A stretch of DNA of 64,000 bases from Lampris incognitus. Lineage: Eukaryota > Chordata > Actinopteri > Lampriformes > Lampridae. The position numbers were made by a program, and so were the translations under genes. The stretch spans positions 141,899,345 through 141,963,344 of the forward strand of contig NC_079211.1 of the NCBI RefSeq assembly GCF_029633865.1, in the 5' to 3' direction. Positions 28,429 to 41,003 of this stretch are shown here, in pieces; positions within the stretch are counted from its first letter, which is position 1; every line of letters starts with the position of its first letter. The notes beneath the pieces were generated by a model. That model was not told the origin of the DNA. It searched no databases and was given only the letters and a program-made list of their open reading frames with translations.

Positions 28429-29195
28429 TTGTTAAAATTGACATATTAATTCAAAATTAATTTAATATGAATGATAGTCTTTTTCTTTCTATCATAACCT
28501 CACCGTTCACTTCCAACGGCTGGGGGTGTTTGACTGGCAACACAACGGATGTACGAAATTCAAATAAACACCTGAAATTCAGTGGAAGTAGTAGTAGTTG
28601 TCATGTCTGCCATGTAGGATGTCACCAAGTCTTACAGCAATTAGATAAAAAAAAACTATTAATATATATTAATGCAAATCAGTCAAATGTGAGCCATTAA
28701 TGGTAGTTAACTGTTAAATCCTTTTATTAGCTGTTAGCGGGGTTTATTGGCAATATGGAGCTGATAGTGGTGCCGTAAAATCAGGTTATTGCTATAATAA
28801 AAAAAAAAGATTAACAACATGATTTTGTAAACATAGTGTTGAGTTCATCCTTCATCAACACGTTTATTATTGGAATGTATATTTTGACTTTAGCCCGCTT
28901 GCCGTTGGGAACACGAAAAAAATGCATTCCAGTTATTTTTGCATGTTTTTGTCCTCCCCCGTCTTCTGCGGGGTCAGACGGTTCACACGGGGGTGGATTT
29001 TGTGCTTCTGGTCCAAACTGACAGAAATGATTCCACTCACAAAGAAAACACTTTGACTCATAACTGAACACGGCCGCTGTCTCAGATTCTACCGCCTGTG
29101 GCCTCGTCGATAGGGCGGAGGTCTCCGTCCAGACTTTATCCCTCATGTGTTCCCAAATGGTGGAACGAGCCGGATCGATACCTTCATCCATCAAA

Positions 29196-29257
<62 letters not shown>

Positions 29258-30947
29258 ATGGTCCAGCTAATTTGTAGTTTGAATCCCCTACCATTACTCA
29301 CACCACGATTGGTGATCGACCTGTTGTGCGTTCACACTAGTTGCACTTGATATGCACTGTCGGCTATGATGTGCCAGTGATGATGACTTGTGGCATCGTC
29401 CATCTAATTTACTGTGTGAATCTTCTGTTGCTCGTGTGAATATGGGTCGTCTTCCCGTTGCACGCTTACAATACTCGGATTTGACATAATGTGCACTCTC
29501 AGTTGTGATGAGATGAGTATTTAGGAAGGAATCAGGAGCACTTCATTTGTCATTTCCCCTCGTGCACCCGCGCACATGAAATGAAACCAAACACCATTTC
29601 CCCCAGCCCACGGCAGTGCAGCACAAAGACAAAACCACACATACAAACACTACAAGCGCCACAAGAACACACACAGTAAAACCAGCACTAATTTAGAGGG
29701 GCGGCACGGTGGCGCAGTGGTTAGCGCGGTCGCCTCACAGCAAGAAGGTCCTGGGTTCGAGCCCCGCGGTAGTCCAGCCTTGGTGGGGTCGTCCCGGGTC
29801 GTCCTCTGTGTGGAGTTTGCATGTTCTCCCCGTGTCTGTGTGGGTTTCCTCCGGGGGCTCCGGTTTCCTCCCACAGTCCAAAGGCATGTAGGTCAGCTGA
29901 ATCGGCCATATTAAATTGTCCCGAGGTATGAATGTGTGTATGTGTGTGTGTGTGTGGGCCCTGTGATGGCCTGGCGGCCTTGTCTTATCTGTGTTGAGAT
30001 TGAATTATTAATCGATGATCATTTACTCCTGGCGGTCTGTCCAGGGTGTGTCCCCCCGCCTGCCGCCCCATGGCTGCCGGGATAGGCCGCAGCATCCCCG
30101 CGACCCTGAGAGCAGGATAAGCGGTTTGGATAATGGATGGATGGACGGACGGATGGACGGACATACGTCCAAACCAACCACGTAGTGAACTTTGCTCCCT
30201 GCGGTGTCTCTTGTAAGTTGCTTCGCAGGAGCAAAAGTCCGCTAAATGAGAAAACGTATTCAAACTAACACAATTTCTCATTCGCAACCGCTTGATGCGC
30301 TGTGGTCAAAGCCGCAGAATTGGTGGGTGCGACGTCGATCGGCGAGGCCATTTTGACTTGCGACGGTCATTCGGAAACTCGTGAGCAGAAAACGCGCGGA
30401 TGTGCTAAACGATGCGAGTGCAATGATAAGCGCAATAAACGCAACGAACGTGAAACCGAAGCGGTTCGTTTGATGAACTTTACCCAGAAATAACCGCGCT
30501 CAAAATCAAGAGCACGTGGCAAGATGGGAGAGACAGAATCCTGCACCTTTTTTTTTTTCTTTTTTTTTTGCAGTCCATCCACCTGCTGCTTTTACCAGCG
30601 GCCTCGGCTCTTGCTGTTCGAGCAGCAGCTTTTGCTTAACGAGACAGAAAACACCGGCGTTATCGCTGCACACGAGGCGGGTCACCCAAAGTCCAAGGTT
30701 GTTAGTAAAAATGAAAGTGAAAATAACCTACGCAGTCCACCGTGAGGCTTATAAAAGACAGGGTTGTTTATCAGCAAGGCTTTATGATTGAATCCTTCCA
30801 TCCATTATCCAAACCGCTTATCCTGCTCTCGGGGTCACGGGATGCTGGAGCCTAACCCAGCAGCCATTGGGCGGCAGGCGGGGGGGACACACCCTGGACA
30901 GACCGCCAGGAGTTAAATGATGAGGGGGTCCCCACAAGTATAGGTTG

Positions 30948-31026
<79 letters not shown>

Positions 31027-33761
31027 TTGCTATAATTGACACATTCAAAACTAATCAAATTTTGAATATGTCAATTTTGATTTGTTTTTGAGGTTTTTTG
31101 TGTTTGTCTTTCATTAAATTTCATTGTCCTTCTATCGTAATCTCACCGTTCACTTCCGACGGCTGGGGGTGTTTGACTGGCAACGCAACGGATGTACGAA
31201 ATTCAAATAAACACCTGAAATTCAGTGGAAGTAGTAGTAGTTGTCATGTCTGGCGTGTAGGATGTCACCAAGTCTTACAGCAATTAGATGAAAAAAAAAC
31301 TATTAATAAATATTAATGCAAATCAGTCTAATGTGAGCCATTAATGGTAGTTAAATGTTAAATGCTTTTATTGGCTGTTTGCAGGGTTTATCGGCAATAT
31401 GGAGCTGATAGTGGTGCCGTAAAATCAGGTCATTTCTATAATAAAATAAATGATTAACGACATGATTTTGTAAACAGAGTGTTGAGTTCATCCTTCATCA
31501 ACACATTTATCATTGGAATTTATATTTTGACCTTAGCCCGCTTGCTGTTTGGAACACGAAAAAAATGCATTCCAGTTATTTTGCCATGTTTTCCTCCTCT
31601 CCCGTCTTCCGTAGGGTCAGACGGTTCACACAAGTGCAGAGTTTCCTGCCTGGGCCCTTTGTCCTTCCACAGTCAAGCTTTGGGGACCCAGGTCAGTCTG
31701 AGCCATCACAACTGCCTGGCGGAGAGGGCCGAGTCCACGTTCAAACAGGGCCTGGTGTTCAGCAGCCGCCCGCTGCGGGTCAGAGAGCGAGTTCGTCTGA
31801 GAGTGGCGAAGAGCTGCAATGGCTGGCATGGAGCCCTGCGCTTAGGGTTCACCACCACACCACCCACGGGCAGGCCTCTGCCCTCTCTGGTCATCCCTGA
31901 CCTCACAGACGTGCCTGGGCACTGGGCCGCTGCTATACCCGAGGTCCACTGCGACCCAGGTTCCGAGCTGGAGTTCTGGGTTTCTCATGGTGGTAACATG
32001 TACGTCAAGTGGAACAACGGCACAAAATACAAACTGCTGAAAGGAGTGGACCTGAGTCGACCACTGTGGGCCATGATAGACGTCTACGGACAGACGAGCT
32101 CCGTTCTTCTATTGGGTATGTTTAAAGATGGATTACACCCAATCTGCATACGGCGCATACTTGTACAGTGATTAAGGCAATGAGACTGAACGTGCCTGCA
32201 AACTTAGTCTGTGAATCAGATCATCAACCCTTATGTTGTTGTTATTCTCTGCTTCAGGCTCAGCAAAAAAGGAAATGCTTCAAATCAGAAGGTCCTGTCC
32301 TGTACCCATTCCTTCAACTACTAAAGCCAATGATCACAACAGTTTGAACGATGTTCTTGACTTGTATTGTGGCTCAATGTGCCTCTGGGAAGATATGGAC
32401 GACAGCTACCCCTATCAGGCACTCAAACCAGGTAAGAAAGGGTTGGTTGTCTAAAATGCCATCGTTGTCATCAGTCATCACATCAACCGACATTATTGGC
32501 TTGTTTATTGGGCGTCCGGGTAGCATAGTGGTCTATTCTGTTGCCTACCAACACGGGGATTCCCTGTTCGAATCCCCGTGTTACCTCCGGCTTGGGAAGC
32601 CAGATGTGGGTATGTGTCCTGGTCGCTGCACTAGTGCCTCCTCTAGTCGGTCGGGGGCGCCTGTTCAGGGGAGAGGGGGAACTGGGCGGGGGGGGGGGAT
32701 AGTGTGATCCTCCCACGTGCTACGCCCCCCTGGCGAAACTCCTCACTGTCAGGTGAAAAGAAGCGGCTGGCGACTCCACATGTATCGGAGGAGGCATGTG
32801 GTGGTCTGCAGCCCTCCCCGGATCGGCAGAGGGGGGTGGAGCAGTGACCGGGACAGCTCAGAAGAGTCGGGTAAACGGCCAAGTACAATTGGGGAGAAAA
32901 GGGGCGGGGCCGCTCTGATGGCCGAGCAGAATAAACCACCGTTCTTGCAATCCGCTCGTCCTGCGGCTGGGAGGTTCGTATCCCAGACTCGCCGTAACCG
33001 GTCACGGCCAGAGCGTCCGCGGGGTACGGCCTTCATTAGGCCACCCTTACCCGAGGGATAGCGGGTGCAGATCGGTGTAGTGTTCGAGGATTCGTCGTTC
33101 TCCAGCGACCCCTCTGGCCCATCCGGGCGCTTGCAGCCAAGCAACCGAGAGCATTCTCCCTACGCCTCCTTCGCGGCCTGAGGGTGATGCAATCCATGCG
33201 AGGCTTCAGCGGGTAAACTAGCGAGACCAGCCGACTTGAGTTTGAAGGAAGCTGGTGTTACGACTGTCTCCTTCCTGTGGAAACGTGAGCCAGGGGAGTT
33301 ATTCGACAAGAGCTCCGGCCATATGCCACTGGGTTAATCGGGTGGGATAAAGGGGAAAAACTAGAAATAAATTTATTTAAAAAAAAAAGGGGGGGGGATT
33401 GGCTTGTTCAACATAAAACCATGGTGAAGACTAGAGCACAGGTCTAGCAAAACATCGAGAGGAACATTTCACGACTGTTATCTCGAAGCAGCCGGCGTGA
33501 GCCAACTGCTGGACGCCGTACCAGTAACTTAGCTCAGCTGGCTACAGTGTGTGTGTGTGTGTGTGTGTGTGTGTAACCCAGGTCATGAAATGCGAACCTT
33601 CTCTTCTTATAGATCCGGAAGTCGGGAGGGAGTGTGTGGTGTGCATGACACGCGAGGCCACCCTTACCCTGCTGTGCGGCCATAACTGCTTGTGCCACAA
33701 GTGCGGCCATAAAGTCATCCAGGAGTTTGGCACATGTCCACTGTGTCGGCAGAAGATCTGA
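26725..33761 (+). CDS. neurl3: Neuralized-type E3 ubiquitin ligase (NHR + RING), NEURL3-like, 4 exons
   Basis: RING-type ubiquitin ligase with one neuralized homology repeat. Exons: 26725-26761 (proposed), 31615-32115, 32258-32431, 33613-33761; the reading frame joins through all, giving 286 residues. The NHR domain is nearly all in exon 2 ([68 protein letters not shown]) and aligns with human NEURL3. The C-terminal RING has [14 protein letters not shown] and CPLC with the usual NEURL spacing, and ends RQKI. NEURL1 has two NHR domains, so NEURL3 fits better. Exon 1 ([13 protein letters not shown]) was chosen for its consensus donor GGGTGAG, matching phase and a TATA-like box upstream; it is the least certain part. 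Intron 1 is about 4.9 kb and contains a duplicated segment. A possible poly(A) signal AATAAA is at 34531. Confidence 0.88.
27853..28988 (+). repeat. Upstream copy of a duplicated segment ending in a remnant of neurl3 exon 2
   Basis: Matches 30490-31631 in order: CGAGATGGGAGAGACA, TTGCTTAACG, GAGACAGAAAAC, CACCGTTCACTTCC, GGCTGGGGGTGTTTGACTGG, ATTCAGTGGAAGTAGTAGTA, GATAGTGGTGCCGTAAAATC, AGTGTTGAGTTCATCCTTCA. The match runs through the acceptor and the first 17 bases of the NHR exon (GGTCAGACGGTTCACAC), then stops. In this copy the acceptor AG has become GG, so it should not splice. Confidence 0.8.
28130..28440 (+). repeat. Dispersed repeat with a long hairpin and telomere-like GGGTTAG units
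   Basis: 28144-28200 is a hairpin with about 26-bp arms (TCAGGTTTTTCTGTCCTAAT facing ATTAGGATAGAAAAACCTGA). It is followed by CTTGTGGGGACATTTTATGG, several GGGTTAG/GGGTTA units (28263-28313), GGTCCCCACAAGTATAGGGT and a GT microsatellite. A reversed copy is at 47870-48240. Confidence 0.75.
29198..29254. repeat. (TA)n microsatellite
   Basis: About 28 TA units in neurl3 intron 1. Confidence 0.95.
29697..30147 (+). mobile_element. tRNA-headed dispersed repeat (family B) with an internal insertion
   Basis: Head GGGCGGCACGGTGGCGCAGT, B-box GGTTCGAGCCCC, tail TTTGGATAATGGATGGATGG. About 50 bases near 29978-30030 are extra, bordered by CTGGCGGCCT and CTGGCGGTCT. Confidence 0.8.
30797..30912 (-). 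mobile_element. Family B repeat, 3' fragment
   Basis: CCATCCATTATCCAAACCGC at the left end, then TTATCCTGCTCTCGGGGTCA and GGACAGACCGCCAGGAG, the reverse complement of the family B tail. Confidence 0.7.
30949..31024. repeat. (TG)n microsatellite
   Basis: About 38 TG units inside the duplicated segment of neurl3 intron 1. Confidence 0.95.
32508..32905 (+). mobile_element. tRNA-derived SINE (family A) in neurl3 intron 3
   Basis: Head GGGCGTCCGGGTAGCATAGT, B-box GTTCGAATCCCC, then GGTCGCTGCACTAGTGCCTC, CATGTGGTGGTCTGCAGCCC and the end GTACAATTGGGGAGAAAAGG. This is a forward copy of the family at 8604. Confidence 0.82.
32906..33397 (+). mobile_element. Second tRNA-derived SINE (family C) with poly(A) tail
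   Basis: Abuts the preceding SINE. The head has an A-box-like TGATGGCCGAGCAGAA and a B-box-like GGTTCGTATCCCAG. A body of about 400 bp follows, then ATAAATTTATTTAAAAAAAA. I see no second copy in the window. It looks like a long-bodied tRNA(Leu/Ser)-headed SINE that inserted in the tail of family A. Confidence 0.6.
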
Positions 33762-34097
33762 GTCACACCTCTCGATCTCAATCTCAGGATGTGGTCAACC
33801 CGCCCAACTCGCACGAGCCTTCGCTGGTCGTGAGCTGCTCATTGGCTCTGCCCAAGAGGGCGCTTTGGAAAAGGGTCCTCCGAGGACATTTCTCTTGGTT
33901 ACTTCTGCAAGGTTTATCCATCACTTCTGAGCAGTTGTTCCTGCTGTTAATGGTCTTTAACCGGAAAAAAAACACTATCAGATTATGTGCAGATCAAGAA
34001 TGGATAAAGTGACTTATTGCTTTACTGATTTTAGAGAACCTGGACGTGCTGTTTAATTAGATATTAATATTGTCAATATTAATTAGATGTTAATATT

Positions 34098-34275
34098 TCC
34101 TCTTCCCTGGAGCTGCCAGGGAAGAGGAAGGCCAAAGAGGAGGTTTATGGATGTGGTGAGGGAGGACATGCAGGTGGCTGGTGTGACAGAGGAAGATGCA
34201 GAGGACAGGAGGAGATGGAAACGGATGATCCGCTGTGGCGCCCCCTAACGGGAGCAGCCGAAAGTAGTAGTAGTA
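34098..34275 (+). mobile_element. LINE 3' end, 5'-truncated
   Basis: A frame reads RGRPKRRFMDVVREDMQVAG then VTEEDAEDRRRWKRMIRCGA with a stop after P. This is the familiar C-terminus of a fish non-LTR retrotransposon. It is followed by GGGAGCAGCCGAAAGTAGTA. It lies just beyond the neurl3 RING exon, probably inside its 3' UTR. Confidence 0.65.
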
Positions 34276-34696
34276 GATTGTCAAGCATGTAATACGACAT
34301 GAAATACCTTGACATACAGCCAAAAAAAGTCAAAGGTAGTCAATCTACCATGCAACTAAAATATGACATCAAAAAATCCTGGACAATGTGATGTGACAAG
34401 AGAATGTATCAAATGCTGCACATTTTTGTGTATATACTGTATATATATATATATATAAACTGTGAGAGTGTGTATATGTTATTTTAATTAATCGTGTAGA
34501 TTTTTTAAAAAGTTCCACATGATTTTGTTTAATAAAATCACAATGTTGTTATCATTGTTTTGCTCTTATAAAATGTGTATTTCTTTGCAAAAACAAGTTT
34601 GGGGAAGGTACTGTGGTGTTTGTTTATCACTGCTGTGTCTTCTTTAACTTACCGATTGTACCGGATGTTCAAAATAGGTCTGTATCTGTTTAGAAG

Positions 34697-34734
<38 letters not shown>

Positions 34735-35742
34735 GAGAGTACTAGTGCTAAGTTTATGGAGACAATAACTATAACAGTAATACTAATACTACTAATAATA
34801 ATAATTACATTTATATAGCACTTTTCATGAAAATGTAGAAGGTGCAATATCAGTCACTTTTACCCGTTGTTGGATTTCTACAACTTTCACAGAAAAAAAA
34901 ATCCACTATATCAATACATCCACCTGCTACAATTTCACACATGGCAGTAGAGAGGTAATATACATTTTATCTGGGCTGATGGGATGTGCCATTCATAAAT
35001 AATTAACAAACACAAAAGTGCAATGGACTTCACCTTATTCGCCAAGGAAACATATTTCTGAGACACGACTTCATAGACAACACTCAACAAAAAAAGACAA
35101 GGATAATTCATTCAATTTAAAACATTGGGTTGGTGAGCCTAGAAGCCAAAATTGGCTTATAAGGATACATCCCCTATATAGATATCAACATACCTCCACT
35201 ATGTAGCTATCAACATACCTCCCCTATATAGATCTCAACATACCTCCCCTATATAGATGTCAACATACCTCCACTATGTAGATATCAACATACATCCACT
35301 ACATAGATGTCAACATACCTCCCCTATATAGATATCAACTTACCTCCACCATGTATGTATCAACATACCTCCACTATATAGATATCAACATACCTCCACT
35401 ATATGGATGTCAACATACCTCCCCTATATAGATATCAACATACCTCCCCTATATAGATATCAACTTACCTCCACTATATAGACATCAACATACCTCCACT
35501 ATGTAGATATCAACTTACCTCCACTATATAGATATCAACATACCTCCACTATATAGACATCAACTTACCTCCACTATATAGATATCAACATACCTCCACC
35601 ATATAGATATCAACATACCTCCACTATATAGATATCAACATACCTCCACCATGTAGATATCAACATACCTCCACTATATAGATATCAACATACCTCCACT
35701 ATATAGATATCAACATACCTCCCCTATATAGATATAAACATA

Positions 35743-36962
35743 CACTCACTGGCCACTTTATTAGGTACACCTTGCTAGTACCGGGTTGGACCCCCTTTTG
35801 CCTTCAGAACTGCCTCAATCCTTCGTGGCATAGATTCAACAAGGTACTGGAAACATTCCTCAGAGAGTTTGGTCCATATTGACATGATAGCATCACGCAG
35901 TTGCTGCAGATTTGTCGGCCGCACATCCATGATGCGAATCTCCCGGTCCACCACATCCCAAAGGTGCTCTATTGGATTGAGATCTGGTGACTGTGGAGGC
36001 CATTTGAGTACAGTGAACTCATTGTCACGTTCAAGAAACCAGTCTGAGATGATTCGAGCTTTATGACATGGCGCGTTATCCTGCTGGAAGTAGCCATCAG
36101 AAGATGGGAACACTGTGGTCATAAAGGGATGGACATGGTCAGCAACAATACTCAGGTAGGCTGTGGTGTTGACACGATGCTCAATTGGTACAAAGGGGCC
36201 CAAAGTGTGCCAAGAAAATATCCCCCACACCATTACACCACCACCACCAGCCTGAACCGTTGATACAAGGCAGGATGGATCCATGCTTTCATGTTGTTGA
36301 CGCCAAATTCTGACCCTACCATCCGAATGTCGCAGCAGAAATCGAGACTCATCAGACCAGGCAACGTTTTTCCAATCTTCTATTGTCCAATTTTGGTGAG
36401 CCTGTGCGAATTGTAGCCTCGGTTTCCTGTTCTTAGCTGACAGGAGTGGCACCCGGTGTGGTCTTCTGCTCCTGTAGCCCATCTGCCTCAAGGTTCGACG
36501 TGTTGTGCGTTCAGAGATGCTCTTCTGCATACCTCGGTTGTAATGAGTGGTTATTTGAGTTACTGTTGCCATTCTATCAGCTCGAACCAGTCTGGCCATT
36601 CTCCTCTGACCTCTGGCATCAACAAGGCATTTTCGCCCACAGAACTGCCGCTCACTGGATATTTTCTCTTTTTCGGACCATTCTCTGTAAACCCTAGAGA
36701 TGGTTGTGCGTGAAAATCCCAGTAGATCAGCAGTTTCTGAAATACTCAGACCAGCCCGTCTGGCACCAACAACCATGCCACGTTCAAAGTCACTTAAATC
36801 ACCTTTCTTCCCCATTCTGATGCTCGGTTTGAACTGCAGCAGATCGTCTGGACCGTGTCTACATGCCTAAATGCATTGAGTTGCTGCCATGTGATTGGCT
36901 AATTAGAAATTTGCGTTAACAAGCAGTTGGACAGGTGTGCCTAATAAAGTGGCCGGGGAGTG
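35743..36962 (-). mobile_element. Tc1/mariner transposon, intact, DD36E (Incomer-like)
   Basis: Ends CACTCACTGGCCACTTTATT (left) and the reverse complement of AATAAAGTGGCCGGGGAGTG (right) form about 30-bp inverted repeats. Both ends are flanked by TA (35741-35742 and 36963-36964), the expected target duplication. The 1.2-kb element holds one transposase gene. It inserted into the 25-bp minisatellite. Confidence 0.93.
35775..36815 (-). CDS. Tc1/mariner transposase, 346 aa
   Basis: Cut-and-paste transposase with no stop over its length. The N-terminus has helix-turn-helix motifs ([20 protein letters not shown]) and a basic stretch. The catalytic triad is visible in [17 protein letters not shown] and [12 protein letters not shown]. 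Between the second Asp (QQD) and the Glu (NPIE) I count 36 residues, not the usual 34 of Tc1 elements, which places it with the DD36E (Incomer) group. Length fits that group. It could be functional or only recently silenced. Confidence 0.93.
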   Translation of the reverse strand: MGKKGDLSDFERGMVVGARRAGLSISETADLLGFSRTTISRVYREWSEKEKISSERQFCGRKCLVDARGQRRMARLVRADRMATVTQITTHYNRGMQKSISERTTRRTLRQMGYRSRRPHRVPLLSAKNRKPRLQFAQAHQNWTIEDWKNVAWSDESRFLLRHSDGRVRIWRQQHESMDPSCLVSTVQAGGGGVMVWGIFSWHTLGPFVPIEHRVNTTAYLSIVADHVHPFMTTVFPSSDGYFQQDNAPCHKARIISDWFLERDNEFTVLKWPPQSPDLNPIEHLWDVVDREIRIMDVRPTNLQQLRDAIMSIWTKLSEECFQYLVESMPRRIEAVLKAKGGPTRY

Positions 36963-39900
36963 TACCTCCCCTATATAGATATCAACATACCTCCACTATA
37001 TAGATATCAACATACCTCCACTATGTAGCTATCAACATACCTCCACTGTATAGATATCAACATACCTCCACTATGTAGATATCAACAGTAATACACTGTG
37101 AATGAAAGGGGTGGATAAGAAATTAATAGAAGTTAATAGAAAGCAAATTTAGGGCTATGTCACATCAGATGCAAATTCAATGTATAATAGCTTTAAACTC
37201 CTGCTTACCATGTCACAAACCATGAATTCAGAGTCAGTTGATGTACTCCTGGGTCATTTTAACTTGAATATTTTGAATGTCATGGATGTTGTTGCACTGG
37301 TAAAAGTCAAGAAAACTCTTGAGCAAAAAGAAGAGAAATACTATGATGGTAAAAGCCCTGAAAAGAGAATGCAGGAAAGCCGAACGCAAATGGAGGAAAA
37401 CTAAACTTCAAATCTGCTACGACTTGTATACACAAAGCCTTTCTAATTTTAACTATGAGTTATGTAAGGGTAGACAGCTACATTTTTCTAACTTGATTAA
37501 CAGGAACATCAATAATAGCCGCACTCTATTTGCCATGTTTGACAAGCTTACAAACTCTCCAAATAAAATAGTCCCAGAACTCCTCGCCACAGAGTAATGT
37601 AATGAATGTGCTTGCATTTTTGGTGAAAAACTATTAGACAGACCATCAACGCCACACACTCAAGCAATAAAACTATGCAGTCTCTACGACCGCCTAGAAA
37701 TAATCTGGTCATTATGTCACAATTTAATACCATTGATCAAGAAACTCTTGTGAAAACAGTTCGGCATCTTAAATCATCAACTTGTTGTTTCAACACACCG
37801 CTGTCTGATTTTTTTAAAAACTATTTTTAACTCTGTAAAAACGGAGTTACATCAAATAGTTAATAGCTCACTGCTATCAGGCACTTACCCAAATACACTA
37901 AAAATAGCTGCCATTAAGCCACTCATAAAAAAAAGAGAACTCTGGATACCTCCGTGTTAAATAACTATAGAACAGTTTAAAATCTTCCTTTTATGGCTAA
38001 GATCATCGAGAAAGTTGTTTCTAATCAACTCAGCAAATTCTTTAACTCATTTTGACAGATATCACTCAGGTTTCTGACCTAACCACAGTATTGAAACAGT
38101 TCTTATGAAAGTGTTAAATTACATACAGCTGAATACTGACTCAGGTAAAATATCTGTTCTGGTTTTACTTGATCTCAGTGCAGCATTTGAAACTGGATCA
38201 CAGAATACTGTTGGACAGGCTGGAACATTGGGTAGGACTTTCAAGAGCAGTCCTTAATTGGTTCATGTCTTATTTAGAAGGCCGGAGTTACTTCGTCACC
38301 ATTGGCAGTTATGAATCTGATAGAGTGGCTATGACATGTGGAATCCCCCAGGGATCAGTTCTCGGACCTCTCCTGTTTAATCTTTGCATGCTGCCTTTTA
38401 GGCCAAATTCGTCAGAGCAACAACATGGATTACCATAGTTATGCATATGATAATCAGATATATCTGGCTCTCTCACCTGATGATCTCAGTCCAATAGACT
38501 CACAGTGTCACTGTTTGAAGCAGATAAATAATTGGCTGAGCAAAAACTTTCTTCAATTAAATGAGGAAAAACAGAGATTATGGGTGTGGCAACAAAGATA
38601 ACTATTATAAATGAACAACTCAAGTCTTGAGCTTTAAAAACCAAAGACCAAGTCCAAAATCTTGGCGTTTTAATAGACTCAGATCTCACGTTCACTAGCC
38701 ATATCAAAGCAATCACTAAAAAAGCCTTCTATCATCTCAAAAATATCACAAAATGACAAAGAGAAGCTCATCGATGCTTTTATTTCCAGTAAAATTGATT
38801 ACTGCAACGGTCTCTTAACTGGTCTTCCCAAAAAGGCCATTAAACAGCTGCACCTCATTCAGAATGCTGATGCTAGAGTTTTAACCAGGACCAAGAGAAC
38901 AGACCACATTACTCCAGTCCTGAAATCTTTACACTGGCTTTAAAGTGCTGCTGCTGCTTGTCTACAAATCACTGAATGGTGTAGGCCCAGAATACATCAC
39001 TGACATGCTTGAAGAGTATAAACCGGGTAGGGCTCTAAGATCCATGGACTCAGGTCAGTTAGTTCAGCCCATAGTCCAAACCAAACATGCTGAAGCAGCA
39101 TTTCGCTGTTATGCTGCATGCAACTGGAACAAACTACCAGAAGATCTTAGATGTGCCCTGTCATGTCTATGGTTACCACGTCCCTCAGGGGGGGGGGCAT
39201 TGTGGGTACGCTCGTGCCAGTTCGGGCTCTCTAATAAGGCGTGCCCAGCAAGAGACCGCAAATTCGATGCGTCGTCCAAATTATTGAGATTAAATTCTGT
39301 ATAAACTGCTTAATTCGGTAGTAAAGTAGAGATACAACATTGGCGACGAGGATTAACATGCATTAGGTAGTTAAAAGAGTCAAGTTTAGCTAGTTAGTAT
39401 GGAGAAATCCGGGATTCAAAATGTCGCATGCTACACAGGGCCAGCCACGTTAGGTGCCAGATGGAAGCGGTGGCTAACATCGTTCGAGCTACTATATGCT
39501 GACGGAAAAGGGCTCACCTTGGCTGACGATTCACCTGAAGCTACAAAGCAAAGGAGACGTGCACTATTACTACATCTAGCTGGACCAGACGTTCAGGGCG
39601 TTTTTTCAACTTTACCGGACACTGGTGATGCAACGGACTACAAGAAGGCGGGCGAGGCTTTGAATGCATACTTCGTGCCCCAAGTCAACACAGCGCTAGC
39701 AAGGCACGCATTTCCAAAAAAATGCACCAGAACTCAGCTGAGACAGTGCAGCAATTTGCTGCACGCCTGAGACAGGCCGTGAGAGACTGTGGATACGGGG
39801 GAGATTCTGATAACCAAGTAAGGGATGCTATTCTAAGTAAGGGAACATCGGAGCATGTGCGCAGGAAGCTGTTGGAAGAGGCTCGTGGGCTGACGCTAGC

Positions 39901-39987
39901 AGTAACACTGGACATACTAGCTGCTCGTTGTGGGAGCATCGAGGAGCAAATGGCTAACATATCGTGCACATCGACCGGAGCTACCCC

Positions 39988-40293
39988 CAGGCGCGGATCT
40001 ACGGGGTGGCAACAGGGGTGGCAGCTGCCACCTCTGGGACACAGTCTTGCCACCCCTGTTGCCACCCCATTTATAAATCAGATAATATGTTTTTAAAGTA
40101 TATTTTATGTACATGCATGGTGAAGGTCAATGAGACCCGCACCAAACTCATCTCAAACAGTAGAGAACAAAATACATTCGATGAAATCCGAGTTTTGAGT
40201 AATAATACGTTTAGAATAATGTCCATTGCCCCCCTCCTTGAACCTCATGCCACCCCTTTGCCACCCCAGGAAAAAATCTCAGATCCGCCACTG
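39988..40293. mobile_element. hAT-type MITE inside the gypsy element
   Basis: Ends CAGGCGCGGATCT and AGATCCGCCACTG are inverted repeats with one or two mismatches. The flanking 8 bases GCTACCCC occur at 39980-39987 and 40294-40301. Non-coding, 306 bp. Confidence 0.82.
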
Positions 40294-41003
40294 GCTACCC
40301 CGGAGACTGTACACAGAGTTGACCATAAAGGAAAAAAGGGAAAGCACGGAACAAAAGGTAAACCGAACAGAGACAATAAAAATGATGTGGAAATTCTGAT
40401 CACATTGGCCGAGATCCAAAATGCCGCGCACGTGGCCAGACATGCCACAAGTGTCAGGGTAAGGATCACTTTGCAAAGGTATGCCGCAGAGAAAGCGACA
40501 CAAAACGTGAACAATGTTGACGAACAGGAGGACTTTGCATTTGTCATTGATTACAATCACATGTCAGAGAGACTGAACTTCTGTGTGTGTGTGTGTGTGG
40601 GGGGGGGGTGAATATGAAAATGCTCATTGACTCTGGCGCAACAAGCAATGTGATGGGAGAAAATGTGTGGGGAAAATTGAAAGCAGAACACATTAAGTGT
40701 CATTCCTATGTCCCTAGGACAGAGAGGAAATTGTACTCATATTGTTCCAGTGAGCCATTAACTGTCAAGGGTGCATTTACATGTGATGTGTCAATAGGTA
40801 ACAAAACTGAATGTGCAGAATTCATTGTAATCAGGGGAAAAGGTGAACCACTGCTGGGAAAAGAAACAGCGATGCGACTGGCCGTCCTGAGAATAGGTGC
40901 CGACATTGCTGCCGTCACAGAGATGAAGCAAACGCTCCAGCAGCAGTACCCTGAAGTATTCAGTGGAGTTGGGAAACGGAAAACGAGACAGGCCAGTCTA
41001 CAC

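Larger units (their letters stand above)
30490..31631 (+). repeat. Downstream copy of the duplicated segment, leading into functional neurl3 exon 2
   Basis: Partner of 27853-28988. A family B fragment lies inside it. Here the acceptor reads CCGTAG and continues into the full NHR exon. An additional upstream match links 25795-25905 with 30268-30400, so the original duplication was larger and the second copy has lost the part that contains exon 1. Confidence 0.78.
35165..37090. repeat. 25-bp minisatellite split by a transposon
   Basis: Units of TATAGATATCAACATACCTC plus CACTA, about 23 before 35740 and about five from 36965 to 37090, with point variants (CCCCTA, ATGTAG). The two blocks are one array interrupted by the element at 35743-36962. 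Confidence 0.92.

Noticed and set aside
35165-35740. Regular 25-bp repeats resembling a CRISPR array
   Set aside because: The units are head-to-tail without unique spacers, and the DNA is vertebrate. It is a minisatellite.
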